DNA of 64,000 nt from Varroa destructor (lineage: Eukaryota > Arthropoda > Arachnida > Mesostigmata > Varroidae): the NCBI RefSeq assembly GCF_002443255.2, contig NW_019211455.1:39125014-39189013 (forward strand), read 5' to 3'. Below are positions 1 through 12,378 of the stretch, in pieces (position 1 is the first letter of the stretch; each line of letters starts with the position of its first letter). A program made the translations under genes and the position numbers. The notes below the pieces were generated by a model. It ran no database searches and had not been told where the DNA came from. It saw nothing but the letters and a program-made list of their open reading frames with translations.

Positions 1-546
1 TTCCTAGAGCCGATTACCTTGTTTTGGAAGTTCAGCCGCATCGCGTCCAATCACACACAAAAGGAATCGCAATTTTTTTCATCATTAAGTTCTCTCGAGC
101 GAGATCTTCTCTAATCGCCCTCTAGCCATATTGTAACCTCGTAACAGATGTCCAGTACTGTTTGTGTTAGCTGTTGTCTGCTCCAAACTGTGACTGAGTT
201 ATCGTGACCCATTATTCCACCGCTGTCCCGTTGTCCCCAGACGGAAATTTTCAAAATTCCATGTAAATTCTAAACCGCTCATGAAACCAAGTAGATAAGC
301 AACACAGATATTCTTAAGTGGCTCTGAGCCGTTGCCTGATGCCAACCAGATTTAAGAAAAGTAATGTCTTATGCTTTTTTTCAGCGTACGACCGATTTTT
401 TCTTGCATCTGTTAATGTCGTCATCATCATTTCCAGCTAAGCTAAACGCTTATACACAAAAAGCCGTTAAAACCCCGTTCGAGATGGTTTGCATACACGC
501 ACAGACAAAATCTACTGGTCTTAAAGTGGAATATAAACAAACCTAC
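1..546. other. Downstream flank or intron of the MFS-type gene
   Basis: No clear terminal exon. If the GTAGGT donor at 546 is not used, the frame reads on 35 codons to a stop near 442, which would be an alternative C-terminus. Otherwise the 3' end lies outside the window. Confidence 0.4.
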
Positions 547-797
547 CTTCGAGTGTACCATGTCATCGTCGGTGTACTCAGGAGCTACAATATGGCCTCG
601 CCGCACCTCGCACACAACCCACAGTACAATGACAAGCACAAATGATAGAGCAGCAAATATTCCACAGGCGGAATAGAAGTCGAGGTAGTAGTTGCGCACC
701 AGAGAGTCCAGCAAGAGGCCACCAACGATAAATGGGAAAAAAAATAGACCACTTTCGAGCAGCCAATAGCTCAGCCGAGGACAACCCCGTAGCGTAT
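547..797 (-). CDS. C-terminal exon of a major-facilitator-type transporter (SLC16-like layout), partial
   Basis: On the - strand the segment lies between a ttaattttcag acceptor (AG at 799-798) and a GTAGGT donor (546-545), 251 nt with 83 open codons after two leading bases. It encodes two hydrophobic helices. One includes GLFFFPFIVGGLLLDSL, the other CGIFAALSFVLVIVLWVV, joined by a short polar turn (VRNYYLDFYSA), followed by a basic then acidic tail (CEVRRGH ... DDDM). Known of the family: the pattern Gly-Gly-x-Leu-x-Asp, about seven residues, then Phe-Tyr-x-x-x-Gly between the last two helices is typical of SLC16 monocarboxylate transporter-like proteins. Inference: last helices 11-12 of a plasma-membrane carrier. 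Substrate cannot be judged. Upstream exons should lie at higher coordinates but I could not find a phase-matching one. Another MFS subfamily is possible. Confidence 0.6.
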
Positions 798-1277
798 CTG
801 AAAATTAATTCGAAAAAAATTGAAATTTGTAATTGGCTATAGAGAGTAAGAACGTGCTGCTACACTCTGCAGAGCATTCAAACGAATAATAATTATGAAG
901 GCTTCTAGATCTCTACGCACGTAATGTTGTTCAATGCCGTGAGAGAAGAATATGTATTTAAACAATGACCAACTTTTAAAGGCCTCCATCCCATATAGCA
1001 GTTCTGTGGGCCCTCAATTGGTGAACCCTTTTAAAAATTTCTCTATGTTAAAATAGAACCGTTGCCAATATATCTCACATTGTTTACTTCAAACAGCAGG
1101 ACCAAGTCAATGTCACTAGGTGTTTGGAGTTAGATAATGACAGATATGCTCAATTTCAACCTGTGTATGTTGGTGTTCATATTGACGGAAAGCCGTCTCG
1201 TTGGCTCGAAGACAACCGGCCGTACGCTAGGTTTGTAGGACTCCAGTAACATACGATTAGCGATCTTACATCCGAAC

Positions 1278-1295
1278 TAGGCATCGGGATGCCTA
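1278..1295. repeat. 18-bp palindrome
   Basis: TAGGCATC, GG, GATGCCTA. Confidence 0.9.
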
Positions 1296-4200
1296 TCAAC
1301 GAGGCTCGAATACCAATTATGTCATGGTAGCACTATTAACCAGTCGATTTGTAAAGAAAAAGCTAAGCATTTGCGTTCTGGGACTGCAATTGTCTATACG
1401 TAACCCTATCATAATAGTTGTTTCATTCGTAAAAGTGTAGAAATCGCGCTACACGCTTGCGATACACATTTACGGCCATGTATACATAGAAGCTCCTGGA
1501 CCCAGTATCGTCGACAAGTAAGATCAATTAACTGAATCAATATATAGAAAAACAAATGAGCGAGACAGCAGGGCCGCGCGAAGTACGTTTTGAAAACACT
1601 TATAAGGCTGCCAATGCAAAGCGTACGCCTTGTTAGCCATATAACTATATTTCCTATATATACAACTATATATAATTGTTTTACCATATTCTTATAGAAT
1701 ACATTTGGTTGACTGCGTAAGAGGTGTTTGTTCCAGTAGCAACTTGAACATGTATCTAGAGGACAAAGAAATTGCACTTACTATTTACATTATGAACATT
1801 GAAAGGTTAAAATATACAAGAATAGGCAGGAACCGGCTGTTGGCCCTAGCCACCAGTGCAAACGGTATAATCGACTAAGAAGAAGAGTCGAGAGTATTCG
1901 GTCAGAACTCAGGGGTGGGGGTAACGTGCGCGGTGTGAAGGCCGCACGCAATCTGAATCACCTAAAATACATGCATACAAACGATAGTTCAAATAAATAT
2001 ATAACAGAACATCGTATCGAGTAAATACTAGAAATTCAATCGCTTCTTAAAGAAACATTATTTGTAGCCATTTGGCATTTTCTGAAGTTAGTTATATGAC
2101 TTCAACGGGCAACTGCCGTACCACAGCGCGAAATAGCTATGTTCAGAAAAAAAAAAAAAAAAAAAACTACATAATGATACAGAGTTATGAAAAGGAATAA
2201 ATTAAGCGAAAATAGTTATATAGCTTTAACTTCGATTTTAGCTTTGATGTTAGCCAAATGTTGATTTACGTTCAAGTTGTTATAAAGGATCGTACTAAAA
2301 TTGGAAATTCAGGCGAAAACATGTTAGTATCAATATCGTTTACCGCATTACCCTAAGATTCTTACCTGACTAAAAGGCTATCCAATAGTCTGTGAGTATA
2401 AACTTGTGAAGCATTACTCCGAATTATTTACGAATTATTTCATGATATTTGCACAAAAAAAAAAAATTAAATAAAATCTTCATTTTTAGATACTTCTGTC
2501 GATGTAGACAAGGCTTTATATACTACGTAAGATCTTCTGCCAAGTAATAGAACAAAGACCTTGAAATAACTAACCAATTTCAAAGTATCTGCTATACGTT
2601 CTAAATACGTAGTAAACGAACATTTGTATGCATCTATGTGGGACATAAGCAACTATAAAATAATATACTCATAAAAAATTATTGAAGTATCATGAAAGTA
2701 TAGAACAACAGAAATGCGTTAATGCAACACAAATAGGGCTGTTGTTATTGTTGTTGTTGTTGTTATTATTATGGAAACGATCATTATCTTTCCATGGCGT
2801 CCTGTCCCGCCTAAAATGAGCCCATCGGCCAGGTAAGCGGGCGGGTGGAAGCCAAAGAGGCACTCGCCACTGTCCTTAGCGTAATTCTGTTTCGCTAGCG
2901 GCACCAATCTCAGCTGAAACCAACAGACCGGTAGCCGACATTATGGCGTGAGGGTACCATCGTGGCCAGCTAGAGCTAGGAAAAAACATACTGCCCGAGG
3001 ACAACTAGAGGAAAAGAAAAGCGGTGCAAAAAGCAAGACTGAACTCCAATAAAATGGTGAAAAAAGGACAAGCGGAATATTATATTGTTATTTTTAGAGA
3101 GGGCTGATTCACTGTGACTCGCTAGCGTAGATTTCAGGATGGGTAGGCAAATTCTAGCACGGTGCCACGGAAGGCCTCGCGCTATGAATAGGCCGGAGAA
3201 AAAAGCTGGGCTGGCCGAAGAATGACCCTTACAGTAGTTAGCTCAGCAGGGGCAATAATGAAGCCGTTGTTGAAGGAAAAACTATCCCATCATTGTTACC
3301 CTGTAGCCATTGCTTACTTCCTCATCTACTCAAGCTCGTTATTCGCTTTACGCGCGAAACCATATATAAATGAAAGCTCTTTATCAAGATATTCCAACCT
3401 CTGGGTCATTTCCTCTTTTACCCTCAAGCATGGTAGCTTAAAATACGACTAACGTAAAGAAATTTAATTGTCGGTACTAATATTTCTTCTAAAAAATGTG
3501 CACTTATGGGTACTACTCTCTTGGACTGGAACATTTTTAAGCTTTTTAAAGGACGCTTCTATTGGCTACCATCTTTTTTTCGTAGACTAGGACTCACTGG
3601 CGAGCTTGACATACTTTACAATGTAAGCTACATATGGAAGCAGCTGCCCTGGTCGGACCGTAAGTCCTACGGCACTAGGAATGAAGTTTTGCCATCAACG
3701 AAGCAATTAAGGTATATCCAGACTTATTAATCTAGAACTAGCCGAGGCACAGGAGAACGTAACTCTGAGTTTGATTAATTGTTTATTAGTTTCAACAAGT
3801 GCGAATCTTTGAAAAAGAAGCTGCAAGATGCTTGCTGTCCGGCGTATATTTGTTAGGGGAAGCGATTAGAGGAGATATTGCACATGGAGATACAATCTCC
3901 ATACGATACAGATCCAACAGATATGTTATAGTATGTTATCGGATCGGATTCGGCAGGAAATGCTACGTTCTAAATTGATAGATTCGTACGACGGAAAAGT
4001 GTACGTGTGCAAGACGTACATCATTGCAATGTCCTTCCTTAATACAGTTATTAAAGTGTTTGGGAAGGTACAGCTGCGTTGTTGGGACATCTTCAGTTCA
4101 TTTGCTCTGTTGCCCATTCCGCTGCATGGCCTTAATCTGGCTTTCGTTGAGAAGACCACATATTCGTTCTGTGTTTCTTGAAGCTAGAAGGGTATCTGAA

Positions 4201-4792
4201 GGCACACGAACATACAAACAGAGCACTTATATATTTCAAATAATTTGAGAGAAGCAACATGGAGCCTATAGAACCTTTTCATGTAGCACAACAGGCTGCC
4301 AAGAAGCTATCTAGAACTTAACAAATCTGATTCTACCGTCTAGATAAGGTTAACATGTGATTACATCAAGGGTATGCCTTAGCGCAGTCGTATCTATTGC
4401 ACATACTAATCGAACTGATCAAAGAATTTACACTCAAACTCTGCATGGATCATTACGATATATGCCGTCGTAGATTTCAAACGAATTGCTTCTGTGATTT
4501 CTGACATACATTGAAAGGATTCAGGCTGTCAGAGAGTTGGCAGACGAGTCTAGGTGCAGAAGGTTTGAGCAACACACCTTGCTAGGGAGCTCATGAATAC
4601 AAAACAGTACAGATAATGAAGATTAGGTTGATAATATCATCGCTCGCTGAGAGTAGTGGCTTGAAACCTGTATTTCTTTTAGTTCATGTAATTAGAACAT
4701 TTCAGTGTAAGAAACACTGAAAACATGCAAAAAGGATCTGCGGGCTAAATGTTTTGACTCGAGCAATTCTTTTCTGGGAATAATCATAATCC

Positions 4793-4817
4793 TATATATA
4801 TATATATATATATATAT
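4793..4817. repeat. (TA)n microsatellite
   Basis: About 12 TA units. Confidence 0.95.
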
Positions 4818-7340
4818 CCTGTGTAGACTTACAGTTAGCCCTTAGAAAAATTGCTGTTGCTAGAAAGTTCCCTATCTGTCCTATACCCCCCTTTCCGGCA
4901 AAAAGAGTTTGGTTTGGAAACTAGTATAGATGACGCGGCTAATAGTAGATCACTTTGTCGCAAACAAATACGATGACCAATATTTTAAAATTAATATCTC
5001 GTGAGCTAGATGCTTTACGCTAATCCAGCTACCTTGATGCTCCTGGAGAAAAGATCTACCAAATAAAGGTGTTTGGTTTGACAAGCCCTTCTTGTTATAT
5101 AGGCAAAATGTACAAATGATTGTCAATAGCGTGAACTTCGTACATCAAATTACCATCTCTTCTGCATAAGATGATAAGCAAAAAAACCCATTTAATATGA
5201 CGCTGTTAATTCTGAACACGGTAAAATACCAATTTTCCCATCTGTGGTAGTATGTTGCAGGGCAATAGAAATATCATATCGATTGCTCGCATCATTGATA
5301 GAGCCGCGATTGGAAAACATCTAGGCGTTGCCGCAAAGTCTTGTAGCGTCTATTTCCCCTTTATCAGCTCCAGCAGGGTCGGCTAGTGCCTGCAAACAAG
5401 ACACTATAACCTATATTGAGTGAACCGATTACCGAGATACGTCGGTTTCATTACATCTGTTCAGAAGAGAGTCGGTAACGTGATTGGACGATAAGCCTGT
5501 CGGCCTTCTGGCCGAAAGGTGCACTTCATCCACACGGAGACTTTTGCACTATTGAGAGACTCGAACTAAACTATTCAAGCTTTCCCTGGATTTGTATGTG
5601 TCTCAATTCAACGCCGCAGCCTTAAAGGCCTTATTGGAACCGGTACTTAACTCCACAGAGACTGTGGTTTGACCAAACCCCTTGACCTTCCCCCATTCCG
5701 GTCTGAAGAGAAGGACGAGAAATCTGCGATGCATGCGCCAGGCCAAACTGATACACAGATTTACGACGTCCCCTGGGGCCATCTACACGACAAGGGCGCA
5801 ATATAAAAAACGACATCCAACCGTAAATATGTAAACCAGTGTTCTAGCACTTTCAGGTGATTGCAAAGATTAATATGAACGAACCGGTAATAGGCGAATT
5901 CAGTTTTTACTAATAAAACTCTTTCTTTGTTAAAAATACCTTGAGTTTCATAAGAACAAGCCTAAAGTGATCATGGTGACGTTGCTATATGATCTAGTGT
6001 CTTTTAGTGTGGGCAATGAAATGTAGCGGGAAACTTATATAGCCGGTTTATAGAAAGGCTTATTTGCTTTTTATTGAATGAAATAAACGCTGGAAACAGT
6101 GCACTTTGTAATTACAATGTAGAAACCTCGATTCAGCTATAAAAATTATCCATATCCGTTATAACAGTTAACAATTCAATACATTGAATAAACATACGGT
6201 ATTCAGCAAACTTATTGGAGGTTGAATACGTTTGAGAATGTTTCTACGCCAAAAGAATCAACTTAACTTATAGATTAACCAACGAAAACGTTTCCATTGA
6301 AACTCCTATGAGTATCCGACCTGTAATCAGACCACTAATCTATGATGATATCGATCCGTTTACTTGGGTTTTAGAAGGATGACATGATGACGCTAGCGAC
6401 AATCCTGTTAGTATCAATCAGAATTTATTTTTGGCAATATGTTGCAGTTCTAATCGCTGGGTGAAGCACCAATTTTAGTCGTCAGTTATTTCCCAACGCT
6501 CCATTGTTTTTGAGAACTTCATATTTGAAGTCACAATAGTGGGTAATACTACACAAAATAGCTTTATGTAACATAAATAATACGTATGGGCCGTGACTGC
6601 GGCATCCTTATCGCATAATTCTATTGCGTCCGGAGGCACGGAGGCATTTGATGATTATAGTAAGTTTCTTAACCATAACTTGAGAGATTGGTTGATTGTA
6701 TCTGAAACTGACTGAATCGTTGAGATGGTATTCATTGTGTAAGATAACTACAATGGGCATTCCTTAAATAATAAACATTGTTTTCAGAACGAATTCAGTC
6801 TTTAAATTAGTAGCGATTGTGCAAAGACATGTCGCAGAGTTTCTGTTCCCTCACAATGCCTTTAGAGGCTATCTTGAATATTTAGCTTTACTTTTTAAAC
6901 TATTGATCATCTAGGATTCGAAAGACACAATACCCGTGCCGACTCATAAAAATAGGCCTGCGATCTAAAAATGTGTGCAGGCGAAGTCAAAAAAGTAGAT
7001 TTATTACAAAAGGTCATCCACAACGCGGCTGAGCGACGTAATGAAAATGACATATTAAATTCAGTAACCAAGAGCGTAATCACATATGGTGTTTATACGA
7101 GAAATATTATAGTTCCTTGGTAAATCGGTCTAAATCTGTATACAAAGAGTCGCTTGAGGCTGAACAAATTCTAGGTCGCTAGTAACAGCTCTATTGTTCG
7201 GGGCCTTTTCGAAGGGAAGAAAACGCTGCTTTACAATGCATTACATTCCAGCTGAAATAAGCTATGTCACTCGGGGCCATATCTGCTTCCGAAAGACATT
7301 GCAACGCATTACAGATCGCTTCTTTATTAGAACTAAACTT

Positions 7341-7371
7341 GCACCGTGAGTCGAGGGGGGTCGCACGGTGC
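7341..7371. repeat. Hairpin-forming inverted repeat
   Basis: GCACCGTG (7341-7348) and CACGGTGC (7364-7371) flank a G-rich loop (agtcgaggggggtcg). Pairing extends a few bases outward with one bulge. Confidence 0.8.
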
Positions 7372-7468
7372 GAAGTTCGCCGGCAGTGTAGCTGAGACCC
7401 AGGGCGACGCGATGCGCTTCACCCGGTACCGCCTCTGAAGCGCCTCTTTGAGAAGGTTAGGCTAAACT

Positions 7469-8083
7469 TCATGGGTCCATCAAAGTTTGCGGAAGGTAAG
7501 GATTCTCAGGTTTTTGTATTAATCGATAATTGCACCTATTTTGTCCAGCTTGTGCCAATAGGGGGGTGGTGTCTGATACCGTGATCCGGACGCTGGAGCG
7601 CAGTGCTTCTTCGAACATTTCGGCGGAGTTGTGACAATGAGCACAATCTGTTCCAAATTGTCGCGAGCCGGAGATTGCTTCAGGTAAAACCGCGTCAAAC
7701 AAATTAGAACGGTTGACGGTCACGCATGGTACAACGGACTAGACAAGCGTGTCATTCAAATGGTCACGTAAAGGGTTGCACAAGGACACAGCTCGTTCTA
7801 GAAGCTTTTGCCCCATATAGTGTTCTCGCTTAACATATCCTTCAATGAGGACCGCTTCTGTTATTGCGCCGTACTGCCCAGAAAGTTTTTCGGGTTCGAA
7901 AACCCTGAAAAGCGAAACATCACGGGACTGCGTGGAACGGAAACCGACTGCTTCGGAATGGCACATGAAAGTGCGGTTCGAACAAGCAAAGTGTGCGTAG
8001 TGGAAGTTCGAGGACTCCACAAAGGCACCAGTAGAGGTCGAAGGGGTAACGACTGAATAAAAAGCCGGATAACCAATAGTCAT
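7469..8083 (-). other. Open frame interrupted by one TAG, unidentified (possible degenerate gene or chance)
   Basis: On the - strand one frame runs 205 codons from 8083 to a TGA at 7469-7471 with a single TAG at 7739-7741. The upper part reads protein-like near its end (REHYMGQKLLERAVSLCNP); the lower part includes FGTDCAHCHNS, whose Cys-x-x-Cys-His spacing also occurs in haem or zinc motifs. There is no ATG at the start, the same stretch is open on other frames, and I recognise no family. It is GC-richer than its surroundings. It may be a decayed element or simply a low-stop patch. Confidence 0.2.
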
Positions 8084-8334
8084 TTACTATAGCGAGTCGC
8101 GTGGCCCACGCAGCTATAAGGATGCTCCGTGGACTAGGTGCGAAAAAAACCATACTTCATTAGCACGACCGGACGTAAAGATGCACACTGCAAATATTCA
8201 TAATATCGTACTTTCTAGATAAATGCAGCCTAAATGTGTACATATTTGCTTGAGACCGAATATATTACAGCTCGTCGGTGGAAACCTTGTTATCCACGGC
8301 AATATAAACAAAAAAAAAAGGGAAAAAAAACAAA

Positions 8335-8335
8335 A

Positions 8336-8369
<34 letters not shown>
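8335..8369. repeat. (AT)n followed by poly-T
   Basis: AT repeat to about 8352, then 18 T. An A-rich tract lies just upstream (8310-8332). Confidence 0.95.
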
Positions 8370-10384
8370 CGTTACCGAAGCAGCATTAGCTGTTTTTCTA
8401 ATTAAATGGCTTTAAAATCACGTATCTCAGGTAATATGAGTTACGTCAGCTCCTGTTGTAAGAGATGCTCCTTCTAATAGGCGGTCAATTAGGGAAGGAA
8501 GCGGGGTATAAAAATAATCGATGCTTAGGTGCCACAGAAGGGTTCACTCGATTGTATTTCCGTCTGCAAGCCTCTACAGTAACATAATAGAATCGAACTA
8601 TTTCTAAAGTTCTTGATCATGACGAAAAGTAGATCACTTACGACAATGATATGTCAATGAAAAAAAATTAAATTGTGGCAAACTCAGATCGCCGCCAAAA
8701 CGTGATGCTATGTATTTAATATAAGTAGAAAAGAATCGTGAAATATGAATTTCTGCCGCCAAGAAAAATGCCGATACCGGACATAAAATTCGAAATACTG
8801 CGGCATACCACATATATGTTTAGCTAGTCGACGAAAATCGAAAAAACTTCGATCGTATAGCCCGCGTCTTGCACCATGAAGCTAGCATCTGTTTTGGCCT
8901 CTGAGAACTTTATAACGGTGTTAATTAGGTTTAGTTAGATTACTTGAAAATATCAAAAGATATTTGGCTATAAAGAAGAAGGTCAGTATCTTTCCAACGG
9001 CGATATATATATATACATTTTACGCACAGTAATACCCTTTATTTTCTACACGTGTCTACTGAATCCGATTCTGCTTTGACTGTGCCAACTGAATCCTCAT
9101 TAAACTTTCTAGTGACTTAAATGGATCGACTGAAACAACGTGTACGATACGCAACAGCGATTGAATTTATAAAAAAAAAAAAAAAAAAACTGTAGAAAAC
9201 CGGGTCCAAGGCTGTGTCTAGAACTGGCTGAATCAATCCCGAATATCGGAGGCCACCTGCCAGTGTCAGGAATCCATCCACTCGGATGCCGCAGGATAGG
9301 ATGTGTGGATACAACCCCTTTATACCATTTTCATGTTTGTTTTGGTGGGCAGTTCTAGGTTCTAAATAGTTTTATAGAGTTTGTTCAAGCGTAACGTAAT
9401 CGTTTGTCTATACTATTTAACCACGTTTTCTACCGCCTGTTGTTTTAAATGAAAAAGAATACTTGACAATTTATTGTAGACGGTTAATTATTATTACTAT
9501 TATTATAAATGTATTACCATAAATGTACCTGTGGAGCGTAGTAACGTGTTTTCCAGCTATAACGAGTGACTGTGTTAAAAAAACTAAATTACAGTAATTA
9601 GAACAAGTAGTTAACGAGTTATATGAGTTTAGAGGTTTAAGAATATAGTACATGCAAAAAGAAAGCTATTTTTATCCATATAGACCGTATGTCACATTTA
9701 AAAAAGTGAAAAGTATTTGCAACTTACTATAAATTTCGGTGTTCGGTGATGTATTTTTTAAATTTACAATTAAAAATCTTATTAGTTCATCTTCAGAAAC
9801 ATTTTGGCAAACATACCCTAACCATCTGTTATTATGACTCCGATTCGATGTAAAAACTACACAAGAAAGAACCGTGAAATATTAATGTTCATAAAGAAAC
9901 GCCCATTATCACTTGGCCGGGTAGATTCTAAACATCGATCGACTAAACTGTTCAAAGGGTGTCCTTCCTTTAAATCACGGAGACTGTTATGTAAGGCATG
10001 TAGTACGGTATTTTAGAAAAGTATTTTATTTTTCGACATATACAAGAAATCTTCGCCACTGTTCAGCATAGTTCTGTGTAAAATCCGACCATTCAGAGTT
10101 AATCTATAATTACCATGAAGTACAACCACTCGACAAATCACTCAAAATTGAGGCAATAGCTGTTGATGAGAGACCATAGGAACGTTTATTTTACACTATC
10201 GGAACTAATCCTTTGCTATGTATACGCTCTATTCAAGCACCTTTTATCCATATTGTGTTGAATGGAGACGCTTTGAATACAGGTCTGCATATTCAGTAGT
10301 GGGTTCTACAGCACACTTGAACGGGAGGCGTCGTTGCATGTCACGTCTCTTTCCCTTTCTCTTTCTCTCTCTCCCCCCTCGTAT

Positions 10385-10402
10385 GCGCGCGCGCGCGCGC
10401 GC
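10385..10402. repeat. (GC)n microsatellite
   Basis: Nine alternating GC units after a C/T-rich tract (10340-10380). Alternating GC of this length is rare in AT-rich DNA and can adopt Z-form. Confidence 0.95.
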
Positions 10403-12121
10403 TGTCAGATTTTGAACAGCCATAATACTTTCAACAGTTAATGCGTAATTTAGGCCAGACCCATACGTTTGGTGTCTAAGGAGTAAAACTGAAATGAGTC
10501 TCTTTAGGAATCATTAGCGAATATAATGCAGACTAATAACTATACTAAAAACCAATGCGTAAACGGATATAGAAATTATTCTCAGGATACCATAAAGGTA
10601 TGTATAAAGAACTAACCGACTGCTTCACATCTAAACGGAGATATACTCTGGATAGCTTTGCGCTTATAGTGTCGAAGAAAAAAATCTGTAGGATATCGTG
10701 GTACTTCCAGAAAGGTTCAAAGAAGGTGACTGTATACATGAGGGACACAAATTTATATGTCTTCGTACACACTGATTCTTCAATGGCAAGAGTGGTAAGA
10801 GCGATGGGACAGCCTTTTATTTCGAGAATCTAATTCGTCACATATCAACGAGGACTAACTGAATGTACAGGAGACGCTAACTGCCTACATCCGTTTTTAA
10901 GACTATTATTGCTTCAGGTGCTTGTTGTTAAATAAGTCTTTATGCACTTAGTAGTATAACAATTATTAGAGTTTAACTTAATTGTTAAGTTAATGACTTG
11001 ATGAACTAACGCACAGCCTATCTTATATAGTTGGGTTCAGCTATCATCATTAGCTTGCCTGAAGAAAAATCCCTTGTTCACTCTTATCTACGTCGTCTTA
11101 TTTTGTTGATATTCGAGCTGTCAACGTGCTCGTACTGCTCGTTATCAAAAGGAAATTTAAATTCTAGTTGGTTTGTTTGTTAATAAAAAGAGCAAAATCT
11201 GCTCGAAAAATTCAAAAAAAAACAGAAGCATTTCAAACTATATAGATATCAAACTATGGAATAACACATTTTTTCCTTTCTATGCATTGAAGTAACTGAA
11301 ATCTCAGCAAGAGAGGGAAAAAGCTTCGAAGGCGATTTTTTTAGCTAAATATGCATTGAGAGGAAACAGCAGCACAAATATGCCTAGATGATTCCTAATG
11401 AACGTTTCATTTATTTGACTCCTGTTTAGGCCTAATGTCGAATAACATTTTCACTTGAATTAGGCGTCATCCTAAGATATGTTTATGTATCGTACTATAT
11501 ATATCTATATATAAGTATAGCGTTCACTTGTCACAAGGAGGTGTTCGCGTTCTAGGACAACAATAATTAAACTTGCTAACACCTTTCCTTTGAATCAAAC
11601 GCCACCATTCAGATGATCTTATGATTCAATATTTAAAGCGTAACAAGTGTTTTTTTGTGTATTTTTACCTAAAATACAAAAAAAGATCCTTTATTACAGT
11701 TGTTGGTAGTAAGAGTAGCATGGTAAGCATTTTTATCTTTTCAGATAAATAAGATATTATGTTATCAAGATCGTGTTAAATCCAAGCAAAAAAAATGAGC
11801 AGAGCTCGTATGTTTTGATTCTAGTAGATTCTTGTACAGAGTTAGGAAAAAGGGCAATTCGTTTCGAAATGTAGATTATGTAGCAATAGATAGAAAGGAT
11901 TAGTTCGCACGACACCAGACGACTCTTATTGCTGGCTCAAGTCAAGCTGTTCTTGGAACCGTTGTTTTTTGATGACCGACTTGTGACAGAAAAAGTCTGT
12001 TTACTCAAAAGGAACTATTTACATTACAATTGTACACTATCAACTACTTCAATACATTGCAATACAGAAATTGCAGGGCATTGTCACGCAGTGTGAAATA
12101 TAAATTCAACGGAAAAATATA

Positions 12122-12378
12122 ACCTAAACTGCTTACCCGAAGGCCACCGTATACCTCCAGTGACCGTCGAGAATATCCTCGTAGCCACGAAGGCGCCTTT
12201 GTAGCTGCTAACGAGAGGATTGCCCATGTTGGAAACTGGGAACGCCACCTATTTCGGCCGTTCTGCCTTGTTCATTATGTCCGTCCGTCCTGCTTATTCG
12301 TAAAAATTCACGTTATCCATAGCGTCACGACTGGATACACACTGGTCACATTTGCACGACTGAATATTAGCGCTCTTT
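12122..12378. other. Coding-like block open on both strands, unassigned
   Basis: On the + strand there are about 85 stop-free codons between an in-frame TAA (about 12122) and a TAA near 12376, with no Met at all (it contains RREYPRSHEGAFVAANER). On the - strand an ATG at 12227 opens a 30-codon frame (MGNPLVSSYKGAFVATRIFS ...) that ends at a GTAAGC donor (exon end 12137), which would be a normal first exon. The base composition is richer in GC than its neighbours. I cannot choose a strand and recognise no domain. Confidence 0.2.

Larger units (their letters stand above)
798..12121. other. Long stretch with no recognised gene
   Basis: AT-rich intergenic or intronic DNA. It contains poly-A runs (2147-2166, 9171-9189), a TTG-rich microsatellite (2741-2771), (TA)n at 4793-4817 and 8335-8352, a GC-richer patch at 2.79-3.2 kb without a usable frame, an interrupted - strand frame at 7469-8083, and small palindromes. 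I could not find a gene here with family resemblance. Confidence 0.5.

Noticed and set aside
7885..7905. GGGTTCGAAAACCC, considered as a tRNA T-arm
   Set aside because: The loop is eight bases and there is no matching A box or acceptor stem.
9195..9310. GC-richer segment next to a 19-A run, considered as a SINE with poly-A tail
   Set aside because: The A run is on the wrong side for either orientation of a tailed element with this body, and no Pol III boxes are visible.
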